A stretch of 64,000 nt of DNA from CACIAM-69d sp001698445. Lineage in GTDB: Bacteria; Cyanobacteriota; Cyanobacteriia; CACIAM-69d. Below are positions 26,043-36,500 of this stretch, in pieces. Positions within the stretch are counted from its first letter, which is position 1, and every line of letters begins with the position of its first letter. Location of the stretch: the NCBI RefSeq assembly GCF_043235035.1, contig NZ_JAZAQF010000001.1, forward strand, positions 62,001 to 126,000, written 5' to 3'. The translations under genes and the position numbers were made by a program. The notes beneath the pieces were generated by a model that worked only from the letters and a program-made list of their open reading frames with translations, was not told the origin of the DNA and did not search any database.

Positions 26043-26531
26043 ATGGGTAAGTACATACATTGGACTTTGGGGCTGATCACTATTCTGGTGGGAGTTGTAC
26101 GAGTAACCACCGTTGGCTGGGAAGTCCAGCCTGCTTTGGCTGGTGGCTCCTCCAGCCTGGCCGAGTGGCAATCGTTAATTGAGCAATCTGAGAAATTACG
26201 CGAGGAAGTGGCGATCGCGCTGCGGGGCGTGAGTCGGGCCCCGGAGGAGGTGTTTTGTGTGGGGGCGCGCATTGGCTACCCGATCGAGTCCTTGAGTGGT
26301 TTTCGGATCACGCCGGTCACCTGTCGGTTCGGCAATTGGATGCTGGAGCTAGATGCGGACAATTTGGCTGTGCAGACCGATGGCACAGTGTTGCCCGTGG
26401 AGCAATTGCTCGATCGCCCGGTGGCGGAACGGGCCCGGTTCACCATGCTGCGGTTTCGGCTTCAGCGCTGGCGTTGGTATCCCGTGGCTCCTGAGCTGGG
26501 CCAGGGCGTGAGCGAAAAAGCGAAGAATTAA
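26043..26531 (+). CDS. Small exported protein of unknown function
   Basis: A 162-residue protein. A hydrophobic N-terminal segment (WTLGLITILVGVVRVTT) followed by QPALAGG looks like a signal peptide or anchor. A short helical region (LAEWQSLIEQSEKLREEVA) precedes a compact domain with two cysteines (VFCVGARIGYPI, VTCRFGNWMLELD) that could form a disulfide. I do not recognise the family. Codon use is like the neighbours, which supports a real gene. Confidence 0.7.
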   Translation: MGKYIHWTLGLITILVGVVRVTTVGWEVQPALAGGSSSLAEWQSLIEQSEKLREEVAIALRGVSRAPEEVFCVGARIGYPIESLSGFRITPVTCRFGNWMLELDADNLAVQTDGTVLPVEQLLDRPVAERARFTMLRFRLQRWRWYPVAPELGQGVSEKAKN

Positions 26532-26564
26532 AGCCCGTGAACCATCGGGACAACCACCCGTGAG

Positions 26565-27092
26565 TTAGCGCAAACAGGCCCGATCGCGATCGCCCCGCAA
26601 TGCACCCAAGAGGGTTGACACAAACACGCAACTCCGGCGGCTATCATCCGCCCGATCGCGCAGTTGAAAGGTGATGCGGCCCAGTTGCCCATTCACCCAG
26701 CCGCTGCCTTGGAATTGCATTCGGTAAACGCCACTGCGCGATCGCAGGGTGCTGTTATCCACATCGATCGCCACACCGATCGTGCCCGTGGCCTCCGCCA
26801 GCAGAGGTTCCCACCGAGCGTTGTCACAAAAACCTGTCCGAGCGGGCTGCACCGCCAACTCGACCGATCGTCCCGTATCCCGAAAACACAGTTCCCAAAT
26901 CCGGCGGTTTTGGCGGGCCCGAGCTTGGGCAATTCGCAACGTCCGAAAGGCCGCATCCTGGGCTTGGCTGAGGCGTTGATTATCGGCAAAAGATAGCCAA
27001 ACGGGCGCGGCGATCGCGCTGAGGATGCCCACCATCGCCGCCACAATCAGCAATTCCAGCAGCGTAAATCCCGCCGCTGAGTCACCCGCCAT
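26565..27092 (-). CDS. Type IV pilin-like / GspH-like protein
   Basis: A 175-residue protein from the ATG at 27092 (MAGDSAAGFTLLELLIV). The AAG-FTLLELL sequence is a prepilin peptidase site with the Glu at position 5 of the mature protein, followed by the N-terminal membrane helix. The C-terminal globular part has paired cysteines and the arrangement of minor pilins or GspH (FRTLRIAQARARQNRR, VYRMQFQGSGW). It probably belongs to the type IV pilus of motility or DNA uptake. The frame stays open up to 27329; that extension has unusual composition and would bury the prepilin signal, so it is rejected. Confidence 0.85.
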   Translation of the reverse strand: MAGDSAAGFTLLELLIVAAMVGILSAIAAPVWLSFADNQRLSQAQDAAFRTLRIAQARARQNRRIWELCFRDTGRSVELAVQPARTGFCDNARWEPLLAEATGTIGVAIDVDNSTLRSRSGVYRMQFQGSGWVNGQLGRITFQLRDRADDSRRSCVFVSTLLGALRGDRDRACLR

Positions 27093-27513
27093 CAAGCGAT
27101 TTGAAATCAAACAGCCTGAAATTGAGTGAGAAGCCTTCTGGGTTTGATGACCCGATCGCCCATCACCCAAAGTCACGGAACCAGCAACCGATCCAGAACC
27201 CAGATCTTCACCCACAATACGCACAACCACAGAGCCAGCCGCCAATCCTGAACCCGGATCATCAACGGGCCGCAGCCCAGATGTGCAGGATCGTCGCACA
27301 AGCCACCGCCACACAAAGGAAGAGTTCATGACCGGATGTAGATCAGCCCATCGGTGATTATTTTGACATCAGCGGGGTATATTTTCTGGCTTATGGCAGG
27401 TCGTACTTGAACCCCGGCCCCGGATCGATCGCCCATCCCCAGCGAGATCGGTATGGACTGCCGTTTTGGGCTAAATTCAGCAAGGAATTGCACGGCGAGT
27501 GGCGGCAAGGAAC
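27093..27513. other. Divergent intergenic region
   Basis: About 420 bp between the pilin-like gene and recQ, holding both promoters. It contains diverged copies of a short motif (AACCCGGATC / AACCCAGATC). No gene or RNA was recognised. Confidence 0.4.
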
Positions 27514-29760
27514 ATGATCGGGGTTGGTCAGACAACAAACCAAACGGCGGGGCAACCCTCCACAACGCCCGATCGGGTCACCGATCCCAACCTTGATCAG
27601 GCCCTCAAGCAGTACTTTGGCTATCGCAGCTTCCGGCCCGGCCAGCGGGACATTGTGGAAGCGGCACTGGCAGGGCGCGATCAACTGGTCGTGATTCCCA
27701 CGGGCGGCGGCAAATCCTTGTGTTTTCAACTGCCCGCCCTGTTGCAACCCGGCCTGACCGTGGTGGTGTCGCCGCTGATTGCCCTGATGCAAGACCAGGT
27801 GGCTGCCCTGCGCGATAACGGGATTTCCGCCACCTTCCTGAACAGCAGTTTGGGCGTGGCCGAGTTGCGATCGCGCGAATTGGAACTGCTGAACAATGTT
27901 TATAAATTGGTCTACGTTGCGCCCGAACGGTTGATGACCGAGGGATTTTTGCCCCTGATCGATCGGATCCACCAGACGATCGGCTTGGCGCAATTCGCGA
28001 TCGATGAGGCCCATTGCGTCTCCGAGTGGGGCCACGACTTCCGCCCGGAATATCGGCAACTCTGGAGCCTGCGCGATCGCTATCCCAACGTGCCCTTCAT
28101 GGCCCTGACCGCCACCGCCACCGATCGCGTCCGCCAAGACATCGTGCACCAGTTGCAGTTGCGCGATCCACGCATCCACATCGCCAGCTTCAACCGTCCC
28201 AACCTCTACTACGAAGTGCGGCCCAAGGATCGCAACACCTATCCCGAACTGTTGCGGCTGTTGCGCACCACCGATGGCTCCGCGATCGTCTATTGCTTCA
28301 GTCGCAAACGGGTGGACGAGCTGACCCGCAAGCTGCAAATGGACGGCATCGAAGCGCTGGCCTACCACGCGGGCATGGACAACGAGAGCCGCGCCAACAA
28401 CCAAACCCGCTTTATTCGCGACGATGTGCGGGTGATGGTGGCGACGATCGCCTTTGGCATGGGCATCAACAAACCTGACGTGCGGCTGGTGGTGCATTAC
28501 GACCTGCCCCGCAACCTAGAAGGCTATTACCAAGAATCCGGCCGCGCCGGCCGCGATGGCGACCCCGCCCGCTGCATCCTCTACTTCGGCACGGGCGACA
28601 TTCGCAGCATTGAATATCTGATCGGCCAAAAGCCCGACCCTAACGAGCAGCGGATCGCCCAACAGCAACTGCGCCAGACGATCGACTATGCCGAAAGCAC
28701 CGTCTGCCGCCGCACGATCCAACTGGGCTATTTTGGCGAAGCCTTTCCCGGTAACTGCAACGGCTGCGACAATTGCCGCGATCCCAAACCCCTGGAAGAT
28801 TGGACGATTCCGGCTCAGAAATTCCTCTCCTGTGTGGCCCGGGTGCGGGAGCGGTTCGGCACGCAATACATCATCGACGTGTTGCGCGGCTCCAAAAACG
28901 AAAAAATCCTCCGCAACGGCCATCAAGAACTCTCGACCTACGGCATTGGCAAGGATCGGACGGCGGAACAATGGCAACTACTGGCGCGATCGCTCCGGCA
29001 CGAGGGATTGGTCGATGAAACCACCGATGGCTATCGAGTTTTGCGGTTAAACGCCCTCAGTTGGGAAGTATTGCGCAAACAGCGGGAAGTCTGGGTCGCT
29101 GTGCCCCCCCAGCGGCGCGATCGCCCCACCAGCAACACCGAAGACCTGGCCCCCGAAGAACAACCCCTGTTCGATCGGCTGCGGCAACTGCGCAAACAAC
29201 TAGCCGACGAGCAAAACGTGCCGCCCTACGTGGTCTTCACCGATGCCAGCCTGCGGGCCATGGCCAAGCTGCGGCCCCTGGATTTGGCGCAGTTTGCCGA
29301 TGTGCCCGGAGTCGGTCGCCGCAAGCTGGAGCAATATGGCCAAACCTTCACGGCGGCGATCGGGGCATTTTGTCAGGAATTCAACCTGGATTCACCGGCC
29401 AGCGCGATCGACCAGCGAATCAGTGATCGCACCAGCCGCGCCGTCAGCGCCACCATCTACAGCACCTGGGAACTCTACCAACAGGGCCAGCGCCTCGCGG
29501 ACATCGCCGAAGCCCGCAACCTGCGCACCACCACGATCGTCACCCATATCGAAGAGCTGATCCGCAAGGGCTACGCAATCAACATCGATGATTTTGTGGC
29601 TCCCGAGATCCAGCAAGAAATTATCCGGGCGATCGACCATTGCGGGGCCCAGCGACTCCCGGAAATCTACGACTTCTTGCAGCAGCGCTACACCTACGCC
29701 GACATCCGCCTTGTCCGCGCCGCCTGGGAAGCCGAAACCGCGAACGAACTCGCCCATTAG
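27514..29760 (+). CDS. recQ: ATP-dependent DNA helicase RecQ
   Basis: A 748-residue 3'-5' helicase acting in recombination and fork repair. From the ATG at 27514, preceded by GCAAGG; a GTG at 27499 is an alternative. Motifs: FRPGQRDIVEAAL (motif 0), TGGGKS (Walker A), DEAHCVSEWGHDFRPEY (DEAH box), RAGRDGDP (motif VI), the zinc cysteines of CNGCDNC in the RQC region, winged helix, and an HRDC domain around LRPLDLAQFADVPGVG. A C-terminal helical extension of about 100 residues (RTTTIVTHIEELIRKGYAIN) resembles the RQC-associated helix-turn-helix found in long bacterial RecQ proteins. Confidence 0.95.
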   Translation: MIGVGQTTNQTAGQPSTTPDRVTDPNLDQALKQYFGYRSFRPGQRDIVEAALAGRDQLVVIPTGGGKSLCFQLPALLQPGLTVVVSPLIALMQDQVAALRDNGISATFLNSSLGVAELRSRELELLNNVYKLVYVAPERLMTEGFLPLIDRIHQTIGLAQFAIDEAHCVSEWGHDFRPEYRQLWSLRDRYPNVPFMALTATATDRVRQDIVHQLQLRDPRIHIASFNRPNLYYEVRPKDRNTYPELLRLLRTTDGSAIVYCFSRKRVDELTRKLQMDGIEALAYHAGMDNESRANNQTRFIRDDVRVMVATIAFGMGINKPDVRLVVHYDLPRNLEGYYQESGRAGRDGDPARCILYFGTGDIRSIEYLIGQKPDPNEQRIAQQQLRQTIDYAESTVCRRTIQLGYFGEAFPGNCNGCDNCRDPKPLEDWTIPAQKFLSCVARVRERFGTQYIIDVLRGSKNEKILRNGHQELSTYGIGKDRTAEQWQLLARSLRHEGLVDETTDGYRVLRLNALSWEVLRKQREVWVAVPPQRRDRPTSNTEDLAPEEQPLFDRLRQLRKQLADEQNVPPYVVFTDASLRAMAKLRPLDLAQFADVPGVGRRKLEQYGQTFTAAIGAFCQEFNLDSPASAIDQRISDRTSRAVSATIYSTWELYQQGQRLADIAEARNLRTTTIVTHIEELIRKGYAINIDDFVAPEIQQEIIRAIDHCGAQRLPEIYDFLQQRYTYADIRLVRAAWEAETANELAH

Positions 29761-29812
29761 CTGTTTTTGCTCGAAAGACCGCGCAAGTGTTTAAGCAGTT
29801 TTGAAATGGCTA

Positions 29813-29838
29813 TAGGGGCGTATGGCCGTACGCCCCTA
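29813..29838. repeat. Hairpin repeat TAGGGGCGTA...TACGCCCCTA
   Basis: A 10-bp perfect stem with a 6-nt loop, 52 bp after the recQ stop. The core GGGGCGTA matches the hairpin inside the 81-bp repeats near 1700 and 2860. Three 14-15 bp near-repeats of ACTCGGACTG follow. It lacks a T-tract. Confidence 0.7.
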
Positions 29839-29952
29839 TTCGGACTGTCTTACTCGGACTGCCTTACTCGGACTGTTTCTGGTGGAGGAATGGAATTCGC
29901 CGCAATGAAACTGGCCGAGTTTATTGATCCTCATTGATCCTTAAATTGATCC

Positions 29953-30753
29953 TCATTGATCAAGGGCGGCTCGCAGATCCCGGCAGAACGCTTCAACGGC
30001 GGCTAAACCTGCTTCCGGCGTGCCGTCGGCCAATCGCTTCACAAAAGCACTACCCACGATCGCCGCATCAGCCCCCCAAGTACGCACCTGCACCGCTTGC
30101 TCCGGCGAGGAAATGCCAAAGCCTACCCCGATCGGCTTATCAGTAACCTGGCGCATGGCGGCCAAAATTTCGGAAACGCGCCCGTGCATTTCGCTGCGCA
30201 TTCCCGTTACTCCGGTCACACTGACCAAATAGATAAATCCTTGAGACTGCTGGGCAATGGCTTCAATCCGATCCTTTGAACTTGTCGGGGCCACCAACAA
30301 AGTGACTTCCAAACCCGCTGCCGCTGCTGGCTTCAGCAGGCCATCTGCTTCTTCGAGGGGCAAGTCTGGTACGACCAGGCCCGCCGCTCCAGCCACTTTC
30401 ACGTCTTGAATAAATTGCTCAATTCCTCGATTCAGAATCGGGTTGTAGTAGGTGAACAGGACGATCGGGGCGGACAGTTCCGGCGACACCCGCTGCACCA
30501 GTGCCAACACGTCATCAAGGCGAGTGCCGTTCGCCAAGGCCCGAGTGGCGGCCGCTTGGATGGTGGGGCCGTCCGCTAGGGGGTCGGAGTAGGGCACACC
30601 CAGTTCAATCAGGTCGGCTCCTGCCCGATCGAGTCGCCGCAGGGCCTCCTCCGTTGTTGCCAAATTCGGATCCCCGGCGGTGATGAAAGGGATCAGGGCA
30701 CAGCGTTCTGCTTGGCGCAGGGTGGCAAAGCGTTCAGAAACAGAGACGGTCAT
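29953..30753 (-). CDS. trpA: Tryptophan synthase alpha chain
   Basis: A 266-residue TIM barrel that releases indole from indole-3-glycerol phosphate and passes it to TrpB. The catalytic glutamate is in DLIELGVPYSDPLADGP, and the phosphate site in FGISSPEQA. The gene lies downstream of ndhL and the DUF3007 gene on the same strand, an order found in other cyanobacteria. Confidence 0.96.
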   Translation of the reverse strand: MTVSVSERFATLRQAERCALIPFITAGDPNLATTEEALRRLDRAGADLIELGVPYSDPLADGPTIQAAATRALANGTRLDDVLALVQRVSPELSAPIVLFTYYNPILNRGIEQFIQDVKVAGAAGLVVPDLPLEEADGLLKPAAAAGLEVTLLVAPTSSKDRIEAIAQQSQGFIYLVSVTGVTGMRSEMHGRVSEILAAMRQVTDKPIGVGFGISSPEQAVQVRTWGADAAIVGSAFVKRLADGTPEAGLAAVEAFCRDLRAALDQ

Positions 30754-30910
30754 GGTGGCAGGCGATCGATCAACTCGGTGGTCAGGACATCAAGAACGGC
30801 CAGCAACTTCGCCCACATGCTGGATTCAGGGTGAACCCTTGTTGGGTGCTGAGGATGCTGGCTTGGAATGGGGGGGGAACAGGCGGCGCGTTGGTAGCGA
30901 AGGATGCGGA

Positions 30911-31249
30911 TTAGGGTGACGGATGGGTCGGGTTCGATCGATCCGTTTCCGCCGCTTCCGCTTTCAGTTGAGCTTCCAAGGCGGCCAACTCCTCTGGTGA
31001 CAGTGCTTCCAACTGCTTCTGCAAAACCGCGTCTTTGTAGTCTTGCAACTGCTGGGAGTAGGTCATCTTTTGGGTCAGGGCCCGCACCAGATAGGTCAGC
31101 AACCAGCCCATCAATCCTACTACCAACGCGGCCTGAGTCCAGATGCCGGCATTGGTGGCATCAATGCCCACCAGTTGCAGGAGACCATAGACCAGCCCCC
31201 CACCCAAAAAGACACCTAACCCAATCAGAATCGCGTCAATTCGCCGCAT
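30911..31249 (-). CDS. DUF3007 membrane protein
   Basis: A 112-residue protein with two hydrophobic helices near the N-terminus (IDAILIGLGVFLGGGLVYGLLQL, WTQAALVVGLMGWLLTYLV) and a charged, helical C-terminus (YSQQLQDYKDAVLQKQLEALSPEELAALEAQL). It fits DUF3007, a cyanobacterial and plastid family usually encoded between ndhL and trpA; function unknown. Given the neighbour, a thylakoid location or a link to NDH-1 is conceivable. Confidence 0.85.
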   Translation of the reverse strand: MRRIDAILIGLGVFLGGGLVYGLLQLVGIDATNAGIWTQAALVVGLMGWLLTYLVRALTQKMTYSQQLQDYKDAVLQKQLEALSPEELAALEAQLKAEAAETDRSNPTHPSP

Positions 31250-31352
31250 GTTTGCTCGATCGCCCCTGTCAATTGCTCACGATTGCTCACCATCATCCAA
31301 CCCATCATCCTGGCGCGATCGCCCAAGCGGGAGAATCTAGGCATCCTAGGTA

Positions 31353-31577
31353 TTAAACGGCCCGACGTTGGGGACGCAGATTCAAAAACGGCGACAACAA
31401 CAGCAGCCCGGGGAAGAACAAAAACACCGCAAAGTAGGCTAAGAGCCGCTCGATCGAGCTAGCCACATACCACCGTTTTTGTAGATAAACGTAGAGGCCC
31501 AGCGGCAACACCACCAGGTAAGCCCCCGCCAGTGCCACATACAAAATCAGCGCGATCGGCAAATCCGTCAAAGCCAT
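31353..31577 (-). CDS. ndhL: NAD(P)H-quinone oxidoreductase subunit L
   Basis: A 74-residue NDH-1 membrane subunit with two helices: LIALILYVALAGAYLVVLPLG-type segment first, then LLAYFAVFLFFPGLLLLSPFL; the YLVVLPLGLYVYLQKRWY block is typical of NdhL. It is part of the complex for cyclic electron flow and CO2 uptake. It is the first gene of the ndhL-DUF3007-trpA group. Confidence 0.93.
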   Translation of the reverse strand: MALTDLPIALILYVALAGAYLVVLPLGLYVYLQKRWYVASSIERLLAYFAVFLFFPGLLLLSPFLNLRPQRRAV

Positions 31578-32197
31578 AAACCAGACCCTCGCCTGAACGT
31601 CATCCTTCAGCCCGTACGGACAACCGCAGCCCCTTGCAACCCATTAGCAGCCAGCGATCGGCCCCTAATTTCCGGTTGCGATCCTGAGCGCTGCGCCATT
31701 ATCCGTAACCAGACCACAACCAGACCACATTTTATCGTTCCCCTTCCCCTTCCAAGGGCGATCGGCCCCTCAAAAAATACAATTGCAACCATTAGTCGAT
31801 CGCCAGATGCCTAGCGATCGGCCAATGGCATTAGTCAATGGCCCTAACCGATCACCATTCATTGACCGATCACCATCAAAAGTGGGGGCAAATGGCCCTA
31901 ACCGATCACCATTAATTGACCGATCGCCATCAAAAGTGGGGGCAAGGGGCTTAAGTGGGGGCAAGGGGCTTAAGCCCCTCGTCTGTGCGGATCGCGGGGG
32001 CGTACAGAGCAGCCATTGGGACTTTTCAAAGATCTAGCCAAGAGATCTCGCCAAGACTGAGGAGTTGCTCAACTCTTGCCTCTCGTCCCCCTTTGCGAGG
32101 TATGATGGGACGGCTCAACGTTACCCGTTAACTTGAGTTGTCCTTAGGGGCGAGTCAGCTTAATTGATCAATTAAACTGATCAATTGGCTCCACTAA
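31578..32197. other. Intergenic region with a 54-bp tandem duplication
   Basis: A 54-bp unit containing CCTAACCGATCACCATT and TCAAAAGTGGGGGCAA occurs twice in tandem (31837-31944), then GTGGGGGCAAGGGGCTTAA repeats twice at an 18-bp period. No coding frame here is credible. The last 100 bp should hold the promoter of the tRNA-Leu gene. Confidence 0.7.
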
Positions 32198-32594
32198 GGG
32201 GGCATGGCGGAATGGTAGACGCTACGGACTTAAGACAATTGAGCCTCGGTTGAGAAATCGATCGAGTGGCAGCTCTCAAACTCAGGGAAACCTAAGGCAC
32301 GGAACCAATTCTGGGACGTTGTTCGCAGATCACCCCGATCGCTACGGCAATCCTGAGCCAAGCCGAAGGGACAAAAAGCTCGCGGGCTTTTCCTTTGGAA
32401 GGTGCAGAGACTCGACGGGAGCTACCCTAACGTAACCAGCCGAGGGTAAAGGGAGAGTCCAATCTTCAACGCCAAACGGTCGATCGAGCAGTTTTGCTGA
32501 CTCCCGGGCCGAATTGTGCAGGGGCGAAAGCCACAGGAAGATGAAAATCCGTTGACCCTAAACGGTCGTGAGGGTTCGAGCCCCTCTGCCCCCA
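32198..32594 (+). tRNA. trnL: tRNA-Leu(UAA), interrupted by a group I intron
   Basis: Exon 1 runs from GGGGGCATGGCGG at 32198 to GGACTT at 32231; exon 2 runs from AAAATCCG at 32544 to the acceptor end TGCCCCC plus discriminator A at 32594. Joined, they give the anticodon loop CTTAAAA with anticodon UAA, a D-arm, and a long variable arm and T-arm (GGTTCGAGCCC). The acceptor strands GGGGGCA and TGCCCCC pair perfectly. Confidence 0.95.
32232..32543 (+). other. Group I intron in tRNA-Leu(UAA)
   Basis: A 312-nt intron located after the first anticodon nucleotide, the position of the ancient tRNA-Leu intron shared by cyanobacteria and plastids. It begins AAGACAATTGAGCC, contains CAGAGACTCGACGGGAGCTACCC (P7 core, given here as two overlapping parts CAGAGACTCGACGG and GGGAGCTACCC), and ends in G before exon 2. 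No homing endonuclease frame is present. It is about 60 nt longer than the Anabaena version. Confidence 0.9.
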
Positions 32595-32667
32595 TCCTTA
32601 AACCCATTTATCATCCAAAGCTCCGGCCAGTGCTTCTGGTCGGAGCTGCGCGTGGTTCACCGGCAAT

Positions 32668-33453
32668 CTAACTAGAAGCGCTGGTGTAGAACCGGAGGGC
32701 AAACCGCCAAAATTGATTGGACAAATACAACAGCCCGATCGCCAGCAACCCTGAAACTCCTACCAAAAACCAAGCATCGCGGCCCAAGGCAATTTCCGCC
32801 GGCACAGTGGTCATAAACAACACCGGCACAATGAAGGTAAAGAAGAAGCGAAACGCCGCCGGATAGGCCGTGAGGGGATAGCGCCCAGCTTCTAACAGCC
32901 CCCGCAACACTTCCGTAATGTTATAGATTTTGGTAAACCAAATGCTGGTGGCTCCTAACACAAACCAGAGACTATATAAAATTAGCAATCCAAAGCTGAG
33001 GGGCAACATTGCCCAGCCATATTGCCACCAGGGAAGTTGTAGATTGATCCCAGCATAGAAAATCAATCCCAAACCGAGGGCAATGTCAGGAAAGCCCCAG
33101 AGGGAAACGGCGCGGGTTGATAGCCAAAATTGACTGCTGATGGGTTTCAGCAACACAAAATCCAGAGTTCCTAGCTCCACCTGGCGCACGATGCTGTTGA
33201 GGTTAGGAGCTAAAAAGGTGTTGGAAAAGCCTTGTAAAAATAGAAAAAGCCCCAACACCAAAAGTGCTTCATGCCAGTTCCAGTTTTGGAAGGTGTAGCC
33301 TGTTCGATAAAACAAAAAAAGCCCAAAGCCGCTGGCAATTCCCCCACCAACGGAGGAAATGCTGGCTAAGAGAAAGTTGCCGCGATATTCCATTTCGGCC
33401 GCGATCGCGGTGGTGACAAACAACCGCAGAAGTTTCCAGTGATGGAGCAGCAT
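32668..33453 (-). CDS. ABC-2 type transporter permease
   Basis: A 261-residue membrane protein with six helices. The N-terminal amphipathic part (HHWKLLRLFVTTAIAAEMEYRGNF), then GNFLLASISSVGG and a final helix pair around GRDAWFLVGVSGLLAIGLLYL fit ABC-2 export permeases of the DUF990-like group. It would pair with a second permease and an ATPase; neither is adjacent. Substrate unknown. Confidence 0.85.
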   Translation of the reverse strand: MLLHHWKLLRLFVTTAIAAEMEYRGNFLLASISSVGGGIASGFGLFLFYRTGYTFQNWNWHEALLVLGLFLFLQGFSNTFLAPNLNSIVRQVELGTLDFVLLKPISSQFWLSTRAVSLWGFPDIALGLGLIFYAGINLQLPWWQYGWAMLPLSFGLLILYSLWFVLGATSIWFTKIYNITEVLRGLLEAGRYPLTAYPAAFRFFFTFIVPVLFMTTVPAEIALGRDAWFLVGVSGLLAIGLLYLSNQFWRFALRFYTSASS

Positions 33454-33555
33454 GGGTGCGAGGGTGATAAGGGCCGATTTCAGCCGGGGCGATCGGGTTG
33501 GGCGATCGCCCTCAGGATGGGCTGTTGAAGCGGACGGGTGGGAATGGCTAATCCA

Positions 33556-36500
33556 TTACCCCACCGGCTCCAGGGACTCATCGATCGCCTGTTCAGCGCG
33601 ATCGCGGGCCGACTGTTCCGCCATTTCGATCAGGAACTGGAAGGCCTTCACCATAAAGGTGGCGCAATTGTAGGGCGACGTTTCATAGAACTGTTGCCAG
33701 GCCTGACCCTTACGCTCGTTGTAAATGGGTTCATCCTCGGGATGGCGATCGAGCCAGGCCAACCGCACCGCGTGGCCCACCAACACATCCAACACCAGGT
33801 AATCATCAATTTGCAGCTCGGGGTTGCGATCGGTCAGGGCTGCCAACTCCGCCAACGCCTCCATACAAATCTGTCGGTAAAGCGGCGCACCAATCTTGTT
33901 CAGCAGGTGTTCCACTTGCAGGGCGAAGTTCTTTTCGCCGGGGGTCATTTCCGCCAACACCAAGGCACTGTCGAGCCGGTTGCGACGTTCCAGCTTGTCC
34001 CCAATCACCAGGCCCTTGCAGTGGCCCAACAGGTTCCAAACCTGGGGATAAAAATCCTTGGGCACGCGGTTCAATGCGCCGTCCAGTTCCCGCTGACGGG
34101 CCCAACTCCCGGCGGGGGGCAAACCCTCTTCCCGCTGCGGCACAATTGTCCATTCGATCGCCCGGCCCGTGGCCCGCAGGTGCAACGATTCCTGCTGTTG
34201 CAAGGCCAAAGTTGCGCCCTGATAGCCCTCCAGCACGTGGCGCAAGCGCAATTGCACCTCGTAGGGACTGAGTTCCATCAGTTGCTCGTAGGCCTCATCG
34301 GGCGTGACGAGCATTTCGCGACCCAATTCACTCACCAACAGCAGCAGGAAATAGCTGGTGCGGAGGGTCAAAAAGCCTTTGAACAGAGCCGGATTGGACT
34401 TAATTAGCACGCCCAAGGCCACCAAAATTTCCTGGCTCAAGACTCGATCGCGGATGTCTTCCCCACAAAATTCATCAATTTTGGCCACGATCTCGTCATG
34501 GGGCATGGGGCGATCGATCAAGGATCCCTCGCTGTAAGCCCGGCCCACGGCGATGAACTTTTGCCGCACCAGCAAATCAGTCACCGCATCCGAAAGGTTA
34601 ATGTCCGCCTTGTTCAGCAGGCCCGCCGCCCGCCGCACAATTGCCCAATAGGGCCGATGGCGAGCAATCCCGTCAGATTCCACGACGCTGTAGCCCTGAA
34701 GGGCCCGGTTATAGATTTCCTCCACCAGCAGATTGAGCGGCACGGCGCGATCGTCCCCGGCAAAGCCCGTCTCAAAATCCGGGCCCACCAGTCGCCACAG
34801 GTCTTGAATTAGCTCAATTTGCTCATACAGGTTCACCGTGGCCCGCAACCGGGTGAGCAAGCTCTTGGGATTGGTTTCCGACTCCAGTTGAAATTCCTGG
34901 CGGCTGCTGAGGGGTTTGGTGTCCGCCGCCGAAAAGGCCAGGTATTGGGACAGGGGCAAGGGTGTGCCATTGGCCACGGATTGCTCGAATTCGTAGCCGT
35001 GGAGAAAATCAATCCGCTCGCTCCCGGCGGTGAGCACAAAGGACTGCAGCCGTCCCAGGCGAATCGGCACATTGTTGCATTTGCCAGATTTGAAGTCCGC
35101 AATCAGGGAGAGCAGGGGCGATCGGGTGTCGAGGTCGGCTTCTGTGGATCCCAACATTTCCCGAGTCAGCAACAGGGTCATGGTCGGCCGCCCCAACTGT
35201 CGCCACTGGCGGGCAATGTAAGCCAGTTCGCTGCGAATTTGGGAGGTCAAAAACTCCGGATCTGCGCCCGAATAGAACTGCTCCTGATCCAGGAAGGAGG
35301 GTAGAAAGACCATGGTTTTGCCGCAAATCGAGAAAATCCGCGACGTGGTGAGGGTGCGCAGCCGCCGCAGGGGCCGCCCGGTGAGGCCCAGGGCTTCGTT
35401 GCGGCCGATTTGGGCATAGGCCGCCGAGAGATCCCGCGCGGGCCGCACCTCGATCGGGGCCACTTGATCCGGCGTTTGGGTTTCAATTCCGTAGATTGCT
35501 AGTTGATGTTGCAAGGCCGCATCTTCCGCCAGCAACACCATTTGCACCAACGGTTCCCGCACGGCTCCCGGGCGAGATCGCCGGCCGAGGGGATCCAAAT
35601 CCGCCACATCGATCAGCTCTTCCAACACCAACTGACCCAGCAGCCACAGGGATTGGGCCCAAACCAGGGGTACGTTGTCGTTGGGCAAGCGGGTTTGGGA
35701 ACCGGGGTTGGCCTGTTCGGCGGCGATCGCCTCCTCTGGCACATAATAGACTTCCGGCAACAGGGCGAATCCCTCCCGTTCCACGGCCACCTCTTGCAAT
35801 CGGTGGTGGTAGTCCAAGGCCCTGTCCCGATCGCCCCGAAACAGGGCATCCAGCAGCAAATAGGTCCAAAACAGCGGCCACTCACACTCAATATGCTCAA
35901 AGCGCTTGAGTTCGTAGGGTTCGTAATGCAGGCGGCTGGTGTCTTCAAGAACGGTTTGGTGACCATCCCGCAGGAACCGCTTGCAGCCGTAGCGACCCTC
36001 CAGTTTTTCGACAATTTGCCGCCGCGTGCGATCGACCAAATTCGCATCATCCACCGCGAACGCCGGGAAACCAATGATGCTCAACAGGGCCCCATCCACC
36101 TCTTTAGAAGCCGACTCGCGCGGCAACAGGGATTCCAGCGTGGCCCGCGATCGGGCAATTTCATCCTCCAGCACATGCAGCACGGATAATTGCGATCCCC
36201 TTGCCCCAAACAGATCAAAGCCATTCAGCGCTTCCAACGCCGCCTTCGCCATCCCGATCGAGCTGGCGTTTAGCTCCGGGTTGCCGTGATTAATCTTGTT
36301 TCCCCGTTCCCAAATGCCGTAATCGGCCGTGCGGTAGGCGCGTCCAATGTAATAGACCAGATTTTGGACGAAATTCACCTCGTCAGTGGTGTAAATCACC
36401 TCCAAGCCCGAGGCCGTCATTTGCGCCAAGATCAACAAAAATACCGAGGTGGCATCAATCTGTAGATGGCCCCAGCCGTCATCGGCCACCACCGTGTTGC

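Noticed and set aside
25859..26272. 137-codon minus-strand frame
   Set aside because: It overlaps the exported-protein gene and the intergenic region, with no signal or family.
27391..28497. Long minus-strand frame over recQ
   Set aside because: Antisense of the conserved RecQ helicase core; no independent support.
32422..32607. Open frames within the tRNA-Leu intron as a homing endonuclease
   Set aside because: They are short, run across the tRNA exon and lack LAGLIDADG or GIY-YIG motifs.
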